From an uncultured Collinsella sp. (lineage in GTDB: Bacteria; Actinomycetota; Coriobacteriia; Coriobacteriales; Coriobacteriaceae), in contig CAUFMG010000012.1 in the NCBI GenBank assembly GCA_959026725.1, positions 23,310-87,309 of the forward strand: a DNA stretch of 64,000 bases, given 5' to 3'. The notes beneath the pieces are model-generated. The model did not search any database and had not been told where the DNA came from. It saw only the letters and a list, made by a program, of their open reading frames with translations. The position numbers were made by a program, and so were the translations under genes. Shown here piece after piece: positions 1 through 6,991 of this stretch. Positions within the stretch are counted from its first letter, which is position 1; each line of letters begins with the position of its first letter.

Positions 1-390
1 AGGGTAGACCGCAAAGACGGCGTCGGCGTTGGAGTTGCGGATAACCGCGACATCGGTGGTGTAAATGAGCGACTTGATGCGTCGGCCAAAGAGCGTGAAG
101 CCGCTGGCCTCCTCGATCTCGTCGGGCATGCGAAGGGCAGCCTTGCGCAGGCGTCCGTCGATGGGCAGGGGCTCCATAGGGAGCAGGCCGTTGGGCGTGA
201 CGGCTACTTGGGGCTCGGTGAACTCGTCTGCAAGCTCGACCTCGGAAAAATCGACCGAGGCGACGATGTCCTCGTGCACCTCGGCGGGCACATCGATGGG
301 AGCTTGGTCGTTTGCCGCCGCAGGCGTGTCGAAGGAGCTGGTGCCGACGAAGGCGTCGACGCGCTCATTTAGATCGTTGAGGGTATCCAT
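1..390 (-). CDS. Hypothetical protein, N-terminal part (runs off the left edge)
   Basis: An open frame begins at an ATG on the minus strand (base 390) and continues through the window edge, so only the first 130 residues are visible. The first ~75 residues are acidic and look like a poorly conserved leader (MDTLNDLNERVDAF...). From about residue 80 the sequence becomes hydrophobic and ordered, with RRIKSLIYTTDVAVIRN followed by NADAVFAVYP. That stretch resembles the start of a conserved beta/alpha-barrel family often labelled 'hydrolase' in Firmicutes and Coriobacteriia, but I only have recollection to support this. The gene lies opposite the small plus-strand gene at 582, with a 191-bp divergent intergenic region. 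Function is not assigned. Confidence 0.6.
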   Translation of the reverse strand, partial: MDTLNDLNERVDAFVGTSSFDTPAAANDQAPIDVPAEVHEDIVASVDFSEVELADEFTEPQVAVTPNGLLPMEPLPIDGRLRKAALRMPDEIEEASGFTLFGRRIKSLIYTTDVAVIRNSNADAVFAVYP

Positions 391-581
391 GGAGGCTCGA
401 TTCTATGTGATGATGGCCGGCGCGATGCAGCCGGAATTGCGAATGCTAAATCGTTTGACAAGTTGATTTTTCCCCGCCGCGCCATCCGTTAGACCGAAGG
501 GCCGGCGAACGTGAAGGAGCTGTGGTGGCGGGTATCGAGGTGCTATCTTGAAAGCCCCGTTTAAAAGAGAGGTGACGCGGT

Positions 582-752
582 ATGGAATTGACAGCAATGT
601 TTGGCTCGATCGGCCTGTGTGTGGCCGCAATCGTTGCCGCCGCGGTCATCTACTTTGTGGTCACGGCCATTAAGGGCAAAAGGGCCGAACGCAAGGAGCG
701 CGCGATGCTTAAACAACATCGCGACCAGCAGGGCAAACGCGCACAGAGATAG
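582..752 (+). CDS. Small single-pass membrane protein (56 aa)
   Basis: Begins at ATG 582 behind a good Shine-Dalgarno (AGAGAGG around 566-572). Residues ~7-30 (GSIGLCVAAIVAAAVIYFVV and following) form one strongly hydrophobic segment, and the last 25 residues are highly basic (KGKRAERKERAMLKQ). This is the usual topology of a small N-out, C-in inner-membrane protein. No family is recognised. It stands alone, diverging from the gene at the left edge and converging on the RNA methyltransferase at 777. The ribosome-binding site, the clean hydrophobic/basic split and codon use support a real gene. Its role is unknown. Confidence 0.6.
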   Translation: MELTAMFGSIGLCVAAIVAAAVIYFVVTAIKGKRAERKERAMLKQHRDQQGKRAQR

Positions 753-776
753 CTTGTTGAGTTTTGGATCCGTGCG

Positions 777-1880
777 CTAGCTGCGTTTTCGGATCAGGGC
801 AATGTAGAAGCCCTCAAAGTCGCGGCTAGGCGGAATGGTGAGCGTGCCGGCCAGGCCGTTGGCGATGGCCGATACCTGACCCGCGGCAATGGCTTCGGTC
901 AGAGCGTTGGACTCGATATGCGGCTCCTCACCAGCTTCCTGGGTGCGTCGTGCTTCACTTTCGCTTGGCGTGCCGTCGAGGGGGATGAGCTCGCAGTCCA
1001 TATGCTTGTCGAGGGCCTCTTGCAGGGCGTCCTCGTTTTCCTGCGGCAAGATCGAACAGGTCGAATAGACGAGCGTGCCGCCCGGTTTGAGGGCACCCAT
1101 GGCGCGGTCCAGAAGTGCTCGCTGCGAGCGGGCGCACTTGCTCAGCAACTGCTCGGTGAGGCCGCGCAGGCTTTTCTCGTTGCCACTGATGACGGTGCCC
1201 GTGCCGGTGCAGGGAGCGTCGAGCAGGATGCGGTCAAAGCGGAAGAACTCGTCGAGCTCGCGTGCGTCGATGCGCATGACGGGCACGTTTTTGGCACCTT
1301 GGCGGTGGAGGTTGGACTCAAGCTTTTCGGCGCGGGGAATGCTCATCTCGCAGGCCGTGAGGTGTGCCTGGCCCTGGGTGAGGGCGGCGATCTGCGTCGT
1401 CTTGCCGCCAGGGGCTGCGCACATGTCCAGGATGTCCTCGCCTGCCTGGGCGCCCAGGACCAACGGCGGCATCATGGACGACAGGCTCTGCAGATAGATC
1501 TTGCCGTCGCGGTAGATGTCGAGATCCCACAGATCGGAAACCTGGGCCTCGGGCAGGATAAAGGCGTCCGGGTACCAGGTAACGGTTTGGTGCGCGATGC
1601 CGGCGGCATCGAGCGCCGCAGCGATGTCCTCGGCGGTTGCCTTGAGCGTGTTGGCGCGCAGTGTGACCGGGCGTGTGACCGCGGCGCCGAAGCCCTCGAT
1701 CATGAGCTCGGCATCGGCGGGCGCATAGGCGCCGGCGACCGTATCGACCATAAAGCACGGCAGGTCGGCGGCGGAGTGTTGGGCGGCAAGCTGGTCGGAA
1801 AGCTCGGTGGAGGCAAACTGCCTAAGCTTGAGCTCGGGCTTAACCTGCTTTTTCTGCTTACGACGACGCGGCTTGGACAT
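777..1880 (-). CDS. RsmB/NOP-family RNA (cytosine-5) methyltransferase
   Basis: A 367-residue SAM-dependent RNA m5C methyltransferase of the RsmB/NOP2/Sun family, which modifies cytosines in rRNA or tRNA. After a Lys/Arg-rich start and a PUA-like/N1 region, the SAM-binding motif MCAAPGGKT appears near residues 155-163. It is followed by the motif IV cysteine loop DAPCTGTGT and the motif VI catalytic cysteine YSTCS. Both active-site cysteines expected for this family are present. The ATG at 1880 follows GGAAGGA. Which of RsmB, RsmF or a tRNA-specific homologue it corresponds to cannot be decided from the sequence; the length fits none exactly. It lies just downstream of the MetRS-like gene on the same strand (59 bp gap), so the two may be cotranscribed. 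Confidence 0.85.
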   Translation of the reverse strand: MSKPRRRKQKKQVKPELKLRQFASTELSDQLAAQHSAADLPCFMVDTVAGAYAPADAELMIEGFGAAVTRPVTLRANTLKATAEDIAAALDAAGIAHQTVTWYPDAFILPEAQVSDLWDLDIYRDGKIYLQSLSSMMPPLVLGAQAGEDILDMCAAPGGKTTQIAALTQGQAHLTACEMSIPRAEKLESNLHRQGAKNVPVMRIDARELDEFFRFDRILLDAPCTGTGTVISGNEKSLRGLTEQLLSKCARSQRALLDRAMGALKPGGTLVYSTCSILPQENEDALQEALDKHMDCELIPLDGTPSESEARRTQEAGEEPHIESNALTEAIAAGQVSAIANGLAGTLTIPPSRDFEGFYIALIRKRS

Positions 1881-1939
1881 CCGTCTTTCCTTCCCGTTCC
1901 AAATTGACTACTTTCCGGGCACGCCGCTGCTGGCGTGCT

Positions 1940-4090
1940 TTAGTACTGGCTCTCGTGCTTGCTAAAGAAGTCGAAGCGCGGGGGCAGCGGCTTCACGCGG
2001 TGCTCGCCGGGCTTCTCGCCCAGGCTCTCCACAAACTCATCCGTGGAGGCAAAGATGTTATCCCAGCTAAAGAAGGCGACCGGGTCAACGTCGAAGTACT
2101 CGCAGATGAGCTCGCAGCCGGCCGGCACGATGCCGTGCATGAGCACGGTCGCTACGCGCAGCTCGGTAAAGGCGTCGACGAGGGCCTGCGTCATGGCGGC
2201 GTTGGCCGGCTCGCCCTCGAGCTTGTTGGCGGCCTTGGAGGCATCGCTCCAGCGCTTGTTGGCGGCGCGCAGGTAGTCGTCGCACACAGCGAGCGCTCGG
2301 TGCGTCTCGAACTTGTACATGGCCCGCTCAAAGGCGAGGGCCGCCTGCTGGGCGGCTTCGACCACGGTGTCAGAAGCGGCACCGGCGGGGATGCAACCGT
2401 TGCGATAGGGACTCTCGTCGCCCTCCTTGACGGCGACGCCGTAGAAGCAGCTGCGGGCCAGGCGGTTGAACACGCCGGTCAGCAGCGCGCTCTCCTTAAG
2501 GGCGGGGTCGATAACGCGCTTGTCGTCGCAGGCGCGCACCTCGTTGCCGTCCTTGTCCTTGCCGGTCACGCGCGTGTCGTATGCCTTGGGGCTAAAGCTC
2601 ACCGGCTTCTCGGACAGGCCGAGCGACAGCCAATGCGCGCGCATCTGCTCGCAGGTGTAGTGGTTGAGCAGGTCGTCTGCCGGCGGGGGAGGAGTCTGCG
2701 AGGACGAGCTGGCCTTTTTGCCCATGTAGAGCAGGTGGTAGCAGGCGCTGACGGTGCTCTGCGTGAGGTTCCAGCCTAGGGCCTCCCACATGGCGGTCTG
2801 CGCGATGCAGTAGAAGTAGATGTTGTCCTGACCGATAAACTGGTAGATCTGAGCGTCGTCAGAGCACCACCAGTCGCGCCAGTCGAGCGAGCTGTGCTGG
2901 TAGGTGGGCGCGGGCACCTGCGTGGAGTCGGCAGCGGGCTCGCCCATGAGGGCGGCATCCTGGGCGGCGACGCCCTCGGTCACGCCGGCGGCCTTGGCAT
3001 CGCGCGCGAGCACGGTACGCGTATAGCTGATGGGCGCCCACAGGCTCTCGGGCCAGCACCAGCAGGTGACGTCGGAGACGCCATCGACCTCGGGCACCGG
3101 AACGCCCCAGTCGATGTTGCCGGTGATGCGGAAGGGCACGAGCGCCTTGCCGCTGCGGAAGCGCACGCCGCCGTTGGCGAGCACCGCATGGGCGTCGTCG
3201 CGCTCCTTCCAGCTGGGGAAGGTGACGGTAAAGCTGCTCTTGTTTCCCTCGGGCTCCAGCACGGTGTGCTCGGGCAGCTGGTCCTCGACGGCGTCGAAGG
3301 CCTCGCGGAACTTGTTCTGAATATAGAGCTGTGCCGGCAGCAGCCACTCCTCCATGGTCTTGGAGACCACGGAACGAACCTGCGGGTTCTGGGCGAGCTT
3401 GGCGGTGTAGGTCTTCATAAAGTCGAGGTAGGCCGGCAGGTCGAAGTAGAGGTTGTCTACCGGGCGCAGCTCGGGCACCTCGCCGGTGAGCTGGCTCTTG
3501 GGCGCGATGAGCTCCTCGGGCTCAAACTGGTGACCCAGGTCGCACTCGTCGGCATAAGCCTTCTCGGACTTGCAGCCCTGGATGGGGCAGCGGCCGATCA
3601 CCTGGCGGCCGTTGAGGAACGTGCCGGCCTTGGCGTCGTAGAACTGCAGCGTGGAGCGCTTGGAGATGGTGCCCTGTTCGTGCAGACGCTCGATAATCTC
3701 GGCGGTCACCTCGTTGTGAATCTGCGCAGCCGGCTCAAGGCCCGAGCCGCCGTAGATATCGCAGCTGATGTTGTAGTTGTTGAGGGTCGCGGCCTGGCGG
3801 GAGTGATTGGACTCGACATACTCGGCGATGGACTTGTCGTAGCCCTCGTTCTCCTTGAGCTTGCGGTAGCTCTCCATGATGGGCGAGCCGTAGCAGTCGG
3901 TGCCCGAGGTGAAGATGACGTTCTCGCGGCCCAGACGGTCGCGCAGGAAGCGGGCGAAGAAGTCGGCCGGGACAAAGACGCCACCGACGTGGCCAAAGTG
4001 AAGGCCCTTGTTGCCGTAGGGCTCGCCGGCGGTAACGATGGCGCGGCGAGGCCAGCTGGGACGGTCGTTCATGGAGTATTTGGATGCCAT
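1940..4090 (-). CDS. Class I aminoacyl-tRNA synthetase, methionyl-tRNA synthetase-like
   Basis: A 716-residue class I synthetase. The ATG at 4090 is chosen because an AAGGAG sits six bases upstream; a longer frame to 4183 has no ribosome-binding site. The nucleotide-binding signature is HFGH (residues 31-34) rather than HIGH. The KMSKS loop is replaced by GKKASSSSQTPPPP, so only lysine-rich remnants are left. A zinc-knuckle-like region (CPIQGCKS...CDLGH) and WWCSDDAQIYQFIGQDNIYFY match the methionine-tRNA ligase catalytic core. It probably charges tRNA-Met, but the family contains a divergent actinobacterial/firmicute branch, and another MetRS elsewhere in the genome cannot be excluded. Downstream is the RsmB-like methyltransferase. 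Confidence 0.8.
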   Translation of the reverse strand: MASKYSMNDRPSWPRRAIVTAGEPYGNKGLHFGHVGGVFVPADFFARFLRDRLGRENVIFTSGTDCYGSPIMESYRKLKENEGYDKSIAEYVESNHSRQAATLNNYNISCDIYGGSGLEPAAQIHNEVTAEIIERLHEQGTISKRSTLQFYDAKAGTFLNGRQVIGRCPIQGCKSEKAYADECDLGHQFEPEELIAPKSQLTGEVPELRPVDNLYFDLPAYLDFMKTYTAKLAQNPQVRSVVSKTMEEWLLPAQLYIQNKFREAFDAVEDQLPEHTVLEPEGNKSSFTVTFPSWKERDDAHAVLANGGVRFRSGKALVPFRITGNIDWGVPVPEVDGVSDVTCWCWPESLWAPISYTRTVLARDAKAAGVTEGVAAQDAALMGEPAADSTQVPAPTYQHSSLDWRDWWCSDDAQIYQFIGQDNIYFYCIAQTAMWEALGWNLTQSTVSACYHLLYMGKKASSSSQTPPPPADDLLNHYTCEQMRAHWLSLGLSEKPVSFSPKAYDTRVTGKDKDGNEVRACDDKRVIDPALKESALLTGVFNRLARSCFYGVAVKEGDESPYRNGCIPAGAASDTVVEAAQQAALAFERAMYKFETHRALAVCDDYLRAANKRWSDASKAANKLEGEPANAAMTQALVDAFTELRVATVLMHGIVPAGCELICEYFDVDPVAFFSWDNIFASTDEFVESLGEKPGEHRVKPLPPRFDFFSKHESQY

Positions 4091-4222
4091 GGGACTCCTT
4101 CGCATATGGTGAGAGCGCGGCCGGGCGCAAGGCCTGGCGACGCGGTGGTCAATTCGTGCATATCGTTCGACATTATCGCACATGCGGACGGGTACGTGGC
4201 AGGGGCGCTATCCTAAGATGCT

Positions 4223-4789
4223 ATGAATGAGATTTCCAACATACATGCGTTTGAGGACGAGGATTTTCTGCACGCCTGCTTTGTGTGGGGGATGGCCGTG
4301 CTCGGCGCATTTGCCGTGTGCCTGGTGCCGGTGTTTATGCTGCTGGGCGGACCCGCGGACCTGGATGCGGCTGACGCGGGCGGTTGGACGGCGGTCGTGG
4401 GCTGGATAGTCGGCTTGGCTGCGGTTTCTGCGGCGTCATTTGCCGTGCACGAGCTGGTGCACGGTGTGTTTTTTAAGCTGCTGGCGCCTGCGGGCGCGCA
4501 GGTGACCTTTGGGGCGAATCGCGAGACGGCGATGATCTATGCCTGCGCCGAGGGCGTTGTGTATTCGCGCCGGCGGTACATGGCGGTTTGCCTGGCACCG
4601 ACGGCTGTTGTGACGACAACGCTTGCCCTGGGGTTTGCGTTTTCGGGCTATCCGCTGCTGTGCTATCTGGCGGCCGGCTTGCATTTGTCAGGCTGTGTGG
4701 GCGACTGGTATTACGTGCGGACCATTTTGCGCGACCGCCGCATTGTCGCCTGCGAGGACACGTCCTTCGGCGTGCGCTTTTTCGGGTGA
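4223..4789 (+). CDS. DUF3267-type putative membrane metalloprotease
   Basis: A 188-residue integral membrane protein. Hydrophobic segments lie at about residues 18-42, 55-80, 115-140 and 145-165. A zinc-binding HELVHG (HExxH-type) signature is embedded at the start of the second half, as in the DUF3267 family of small membrane metallopeptidase-like proteins. The substrate is unknown. The ATG at 4223 lies in a weak initiation context but is the only reasonable start. The gene ends ten bases before the queH start, so it is probably transcribed with the queuosine genes, though no functional link is evident. Confidence 0.7.
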   Translation: MNEISNIHAFEDEDFLHACFVWGMAVLGAFAVCLVPVFMLLGGPADLDAADAGGWTAVVGWIVGLAAVSAASFAVHELVHGVFFKLLAPAGAQVTFGANRETAMIYACAEGVVYSRRRYMAVCLAPTAVVTTTLALGFAFSGYPLLCYLAAGLHLSGCVGDWYYVRTILRDRRIVACEDTSFGVRFFG

Positions 4790-4799
4790 GGAGATGTCG

Positions 4800-5375
4800 A
4801 TGAAGCCGTTGTTGTTGCACGCCTGCTGTGCGCCGTGCTCTCTTGAGCCGGTCCGCCTGCTGCGCGAGGAAGGGTTTGAGCCCACAATCTGCTGGACCAA
4901 CCCCAATATTCAGCCGCACGATGAATGGCAGCGGCGTTTGGACGAGCTGCGCCGGTGGTGTGCCGATGGCGACATCGAGCTTATCGAGGCGGGGGAGGAC
5001 CGTGAGCGCTGGGAGGCCGGCGTGGCACCGCTGGGTGCCGATCGGCTCCGTCGCTGTCGTGCGTGCTATGCCCTGCGCTTGGCCGAGGCGTGCCGCGTGG
5101 CCCAGGAGCGTGGGTTTGAGTTTGTGGGTACGACGCTCGCCGTCTCGCCGTATCAGTTGTTCGAAACCTGCAATGATGTGTTGGAGCGTCTGGCTGCCGC
5201 CCGCGGTCTCACTCCGGTGATTCGCGATTTTCGTCCGTATTACCCCGAGGCGACACGCCGTTCGCGCGAGCTGGGCATGTATCGGCAGAACTACTGTGGT
5301 TGCCGCTTCTCGGCTGTCGAGGCGGCCATGGACCGCGCCCGCATCCGCGACGAGCGCAAAGCGTCCAAAAAGTAG
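4800..5375 (+). CDS. queH: Epoxyqueuosine reductase QueH
   Basis: A 191-residue protein of the QueH (former DUF208) family, which reduces epoxyqueuosine in tRNA to queuosine, the last step of Q synthesis. The family signatures are intact: an N-terminal adjacent Cys-Cys plus a further cysteine (LLHACCAPCS), a central CRACY motif, and a C-terminal YCGCRFS. Together these supply the cysteines for the iron-sulfur cluster and metal site. The start at 4800 is preferred over ATG 4794 because GAGGAG (4788-4793) is six bases upstream of 4800. It is followed 64 bp later by queA, the preceding enzyme in the pathway. QueH is the non-B12 alternative to QueG. Confidence 0.9.
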   Translation: MKPLLLHACCAPCSLEPVRLLREEGFEPTICWTNPNIQPHDEWQRRLDELRRWCADGDIELIEAGEDRERWEAGVAPLGADRLRRCRACYALRLAEACRVAQERGFEFVGTTLAVSPYQLFETCNDVLERLAAARGLTPVIRDFRPYYPEATRRSRELGMYRQNYCGCRFSAVEAAMDRARIRDERKASKK

Positions 5376-5439
5376 TTCATTTGGGACGTCAGCCTGCTAG
5401 GATGTAGAGCGGACTTTAGCTATATAAGGAGTATCCGAC

Positions 5440-6657
5440 GTGTCTATGCGTACCGATGATTTTGACTACAACCTTCCTGAGGAACTGATCGCCCAGGCTC
5501 CAGCCGAGCCGCGCGACTCCTGCCGCCTGCTGGTGGTGGATCGCAAGGGCTCCCAGGCGGGAACGCCGCTGGAGCACGGCGGTACCGTTGAGCACCGCAT
5601 CTTCCGCGACATCATCGACTATATCGAGCCGGGCGACGTGCTCGTCATCAATCAGACGCGCGTGATGCCGGCCCGTCTGATCGGTCGTAAAACGGGATCG
5701 GGCGGCGTGGTCGAGACCCTGCTGCTCAAGCGCCGCGAGGACGTGGATCCGCTGGGCCATGTTTGGGAGTGCTTGGTCAAGCCGGGCAAGCGCCTGAAGC
5801 CCGGTGCTCATATTGAGTATCGCGCCGGTGGCGCCCATGCGCCCGAGGGGGCTCCCGTGGTGCTGACGGCCGAGGTTGTCGACTTTGTCACCGATAGCCG
5901 CGGCGGCCGCCTGGTACGCTTTGAGCCGGCCGGTTGCAATGCCGCCGGCGAGCCGCGCACGCTCGACGAGGCCATCCATGCTGCCGGCCACGTGCCGCTG
6001 CCGCCCTACATTACCGATTACGAGGGCGATCCCGAGAAGTACCAGACCGTCTACGCCATGAAGGAGGAGCACTCGGCCGCTGCTCCCACGGCGGGTCTGC
6101 ATTTTACTCCCGAGCTCATGGCTGCCATCGAGGCCAAGGGTGCCAAGTTTGCCGCCGTCGAGCTCGAGGTGGGTATCGATACCTTCCGTCTGGTGGAGGA
6201 GGACGACCCCGCGCAGCACGTGATGCACACCGAGCGCTACCACGTGTCGCAGGAGGTTGTCGACGCCGTGCATAAGGCGAAGGCCGAGGGCCATCGTGTG
6301 ATCGCCGTCGGCACTACCGCAGTGCGTTCGCTCGAGAGCGCCTTTGACGCGGACGCGCCGGTGTCCGATCCGGCTGTGACGGCGCGCTATTTTGAGGGCC
6401 GCGAGGACGGGGCCGACACGCTCGGCCGCGGCGACATCGTGGTGCGCGAGAACGCGACAACGCAGCTCTACCTTATGCCCGGCTCGACCTATCACGTGGT
6501 CGACGCGCTGATCACGAATTTCCACGTGCCGCGCTCCACGCTCATGATGCTCGTGAGCGCACTTGCCACCCGCGACCAGATCATGGATGCCTACGCCGCT
6601 GCTATCGAAGAACGCTACCGCTTCTTCAGCTTTGGTGACGCCATGCTCATCTTGTAG
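5440..6657 (+). CDS. queA: S-adenosylmethionine:tRNA ribosyltransferase-isomerase QueA
   Basis: A 405-residue QueA, which transfers and rearranges the ribosyl moiety of SAM onto preQ1-modified tRNA to give epoxyqueuosine. The N terminus (DDFDYNLPEELIAQ, then PAEPRDSCRLLV) and the stretches LVINQTRVMPARLIG, TAGLHFTPEL, FHVPRSTLMMLVSAL and YRFFSFGDAMLI are characteristic. It starts at GTG 5440 with AAGGAG eight bases upstream; the in-frame ATG at 5446 is less well spaced. It is slightly longer than most QueA (~340-360) because of inserts around residues 35-55 and 295-320. It lies directly downstream of queH, and a strong hairpin starts at its stop codon. Confidence 0.93.
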   Translation: MSMRTDDFDYNLPEELIAQAPAEPRDSCRLLVVDRKGSQAGTPLEHGGTVEHRIFRDIIDYIEPGDVLVINQTRVMPARLIGRKTGSGGVVETLLLKRREDVDPLGHVWECLVKPGKRLKPGAHIEYRAGGAHAPEGAPVVLTAEVVDFVTDSRGGRLVRFEPAGCNAAGEPRTLDEAIHAAGHVPLPPYITDYEGDPEKYQTVYAMKEEHSAAAPTAGLHFTPELMAAIEAKGAKFAAVELEVGIDTFRLVEEDDPAQHVMHTERYHVSQEVVDAVHKAKAEGHRVIAVGTTAVRSLESAFDADAPVSDPAVTARYFEGREDGADTLGRGDIVVRENATTQLYLMPGSTYHVVDALITNFHVPRSTLMMLVSALATRDQIMDAYAAAIEERYRFFSFGDAMLIL

Positions 6658-6882
6658 GTTACGGCGTTTTACAAACGCCGTAACCGGTCGACGCTGCGCG
6701 GGCCGCATTTGGACAATCTGACGTTCAACTTCAAGGGCGCGACCAGAAGGTCAGCGCCCTTTCGTTTCACGTCACCTTGCCTCAAATGCGACCCGCTCGC
6801 TGTCGTTGCCAAAACACCGGCATTTCTTTGGTTGTCAACAAAACATCGGTGTAGTCATTGGGGACGTTCTTAAACGACTACC
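6657..6882 (+). repeat. Intergenic composite repeat, copy A (226 bp)
   Basis: This accounts for most of the 334-bp gene-free gap after queA. It opens with a perfect 10-bp inverted repeat (GGTTACGGCG...CGCCGTAACC, 6657-6685). It continues through a second hairpin, GGGCGC-ACC/GGT-GCGCCC (6735-6759, followed by TTTCGTTT), and ends with the GTAG...CTAC hairpin at 6851-6881. A second copy starts at 9864 and ends at 11604 but is interrupted by an insertion sequence. The first hairpin covaries between copies (GGCG/CGCC versus GCGG/CCGC with flanks unchanged), so the structure rather than the sequence is conserved. The first and second hairpins may also terminate queA transcription. Confidence 0.75.
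6851..6881. repeat. REP-like GTAG...CTAC hairpin, copy 1
   Basis: GTAGTCATT pairs with AACGACTAC around a loop containing GGGGACGTTCTT. Other copies are at 11574-11604, 36085-36115, 36157-36186 (opposite strand) and 63866-63898. The GTAG foot recalls REP elements mobilised by Y1 (RAYT) transposases; none is encoded in this window. Confidence 0.65.
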
Positions 6883-6898
6883 TTGCATCAATCTAAAT

Positions 6899-6964
6899 AA
6901 GTTGCGGTGAGATAGTTCTTGAATTGGCCTTTTTGGGCTAAACAGGAACTATCTCACCGCAACT
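6899..6964. repeat. 66-bp palindromic hairpin repeat, family 1, copy 1
   Basis: The left arm AGTTGCGGTGAGATAGTTC pairs perfectly with GAACTATCTCACCGCAACT. The inner part is variable. The element lies between the convergent genes queA and the coiled-coil protein at 6992. Other copies: 14548-14614, 18109-18175, 21381-21449 and 61074-61146. Confidence 0.85.
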
Positions 6965-6991
6965 GCGTTGAGCGTTTTTTTGGCGGCTGGT

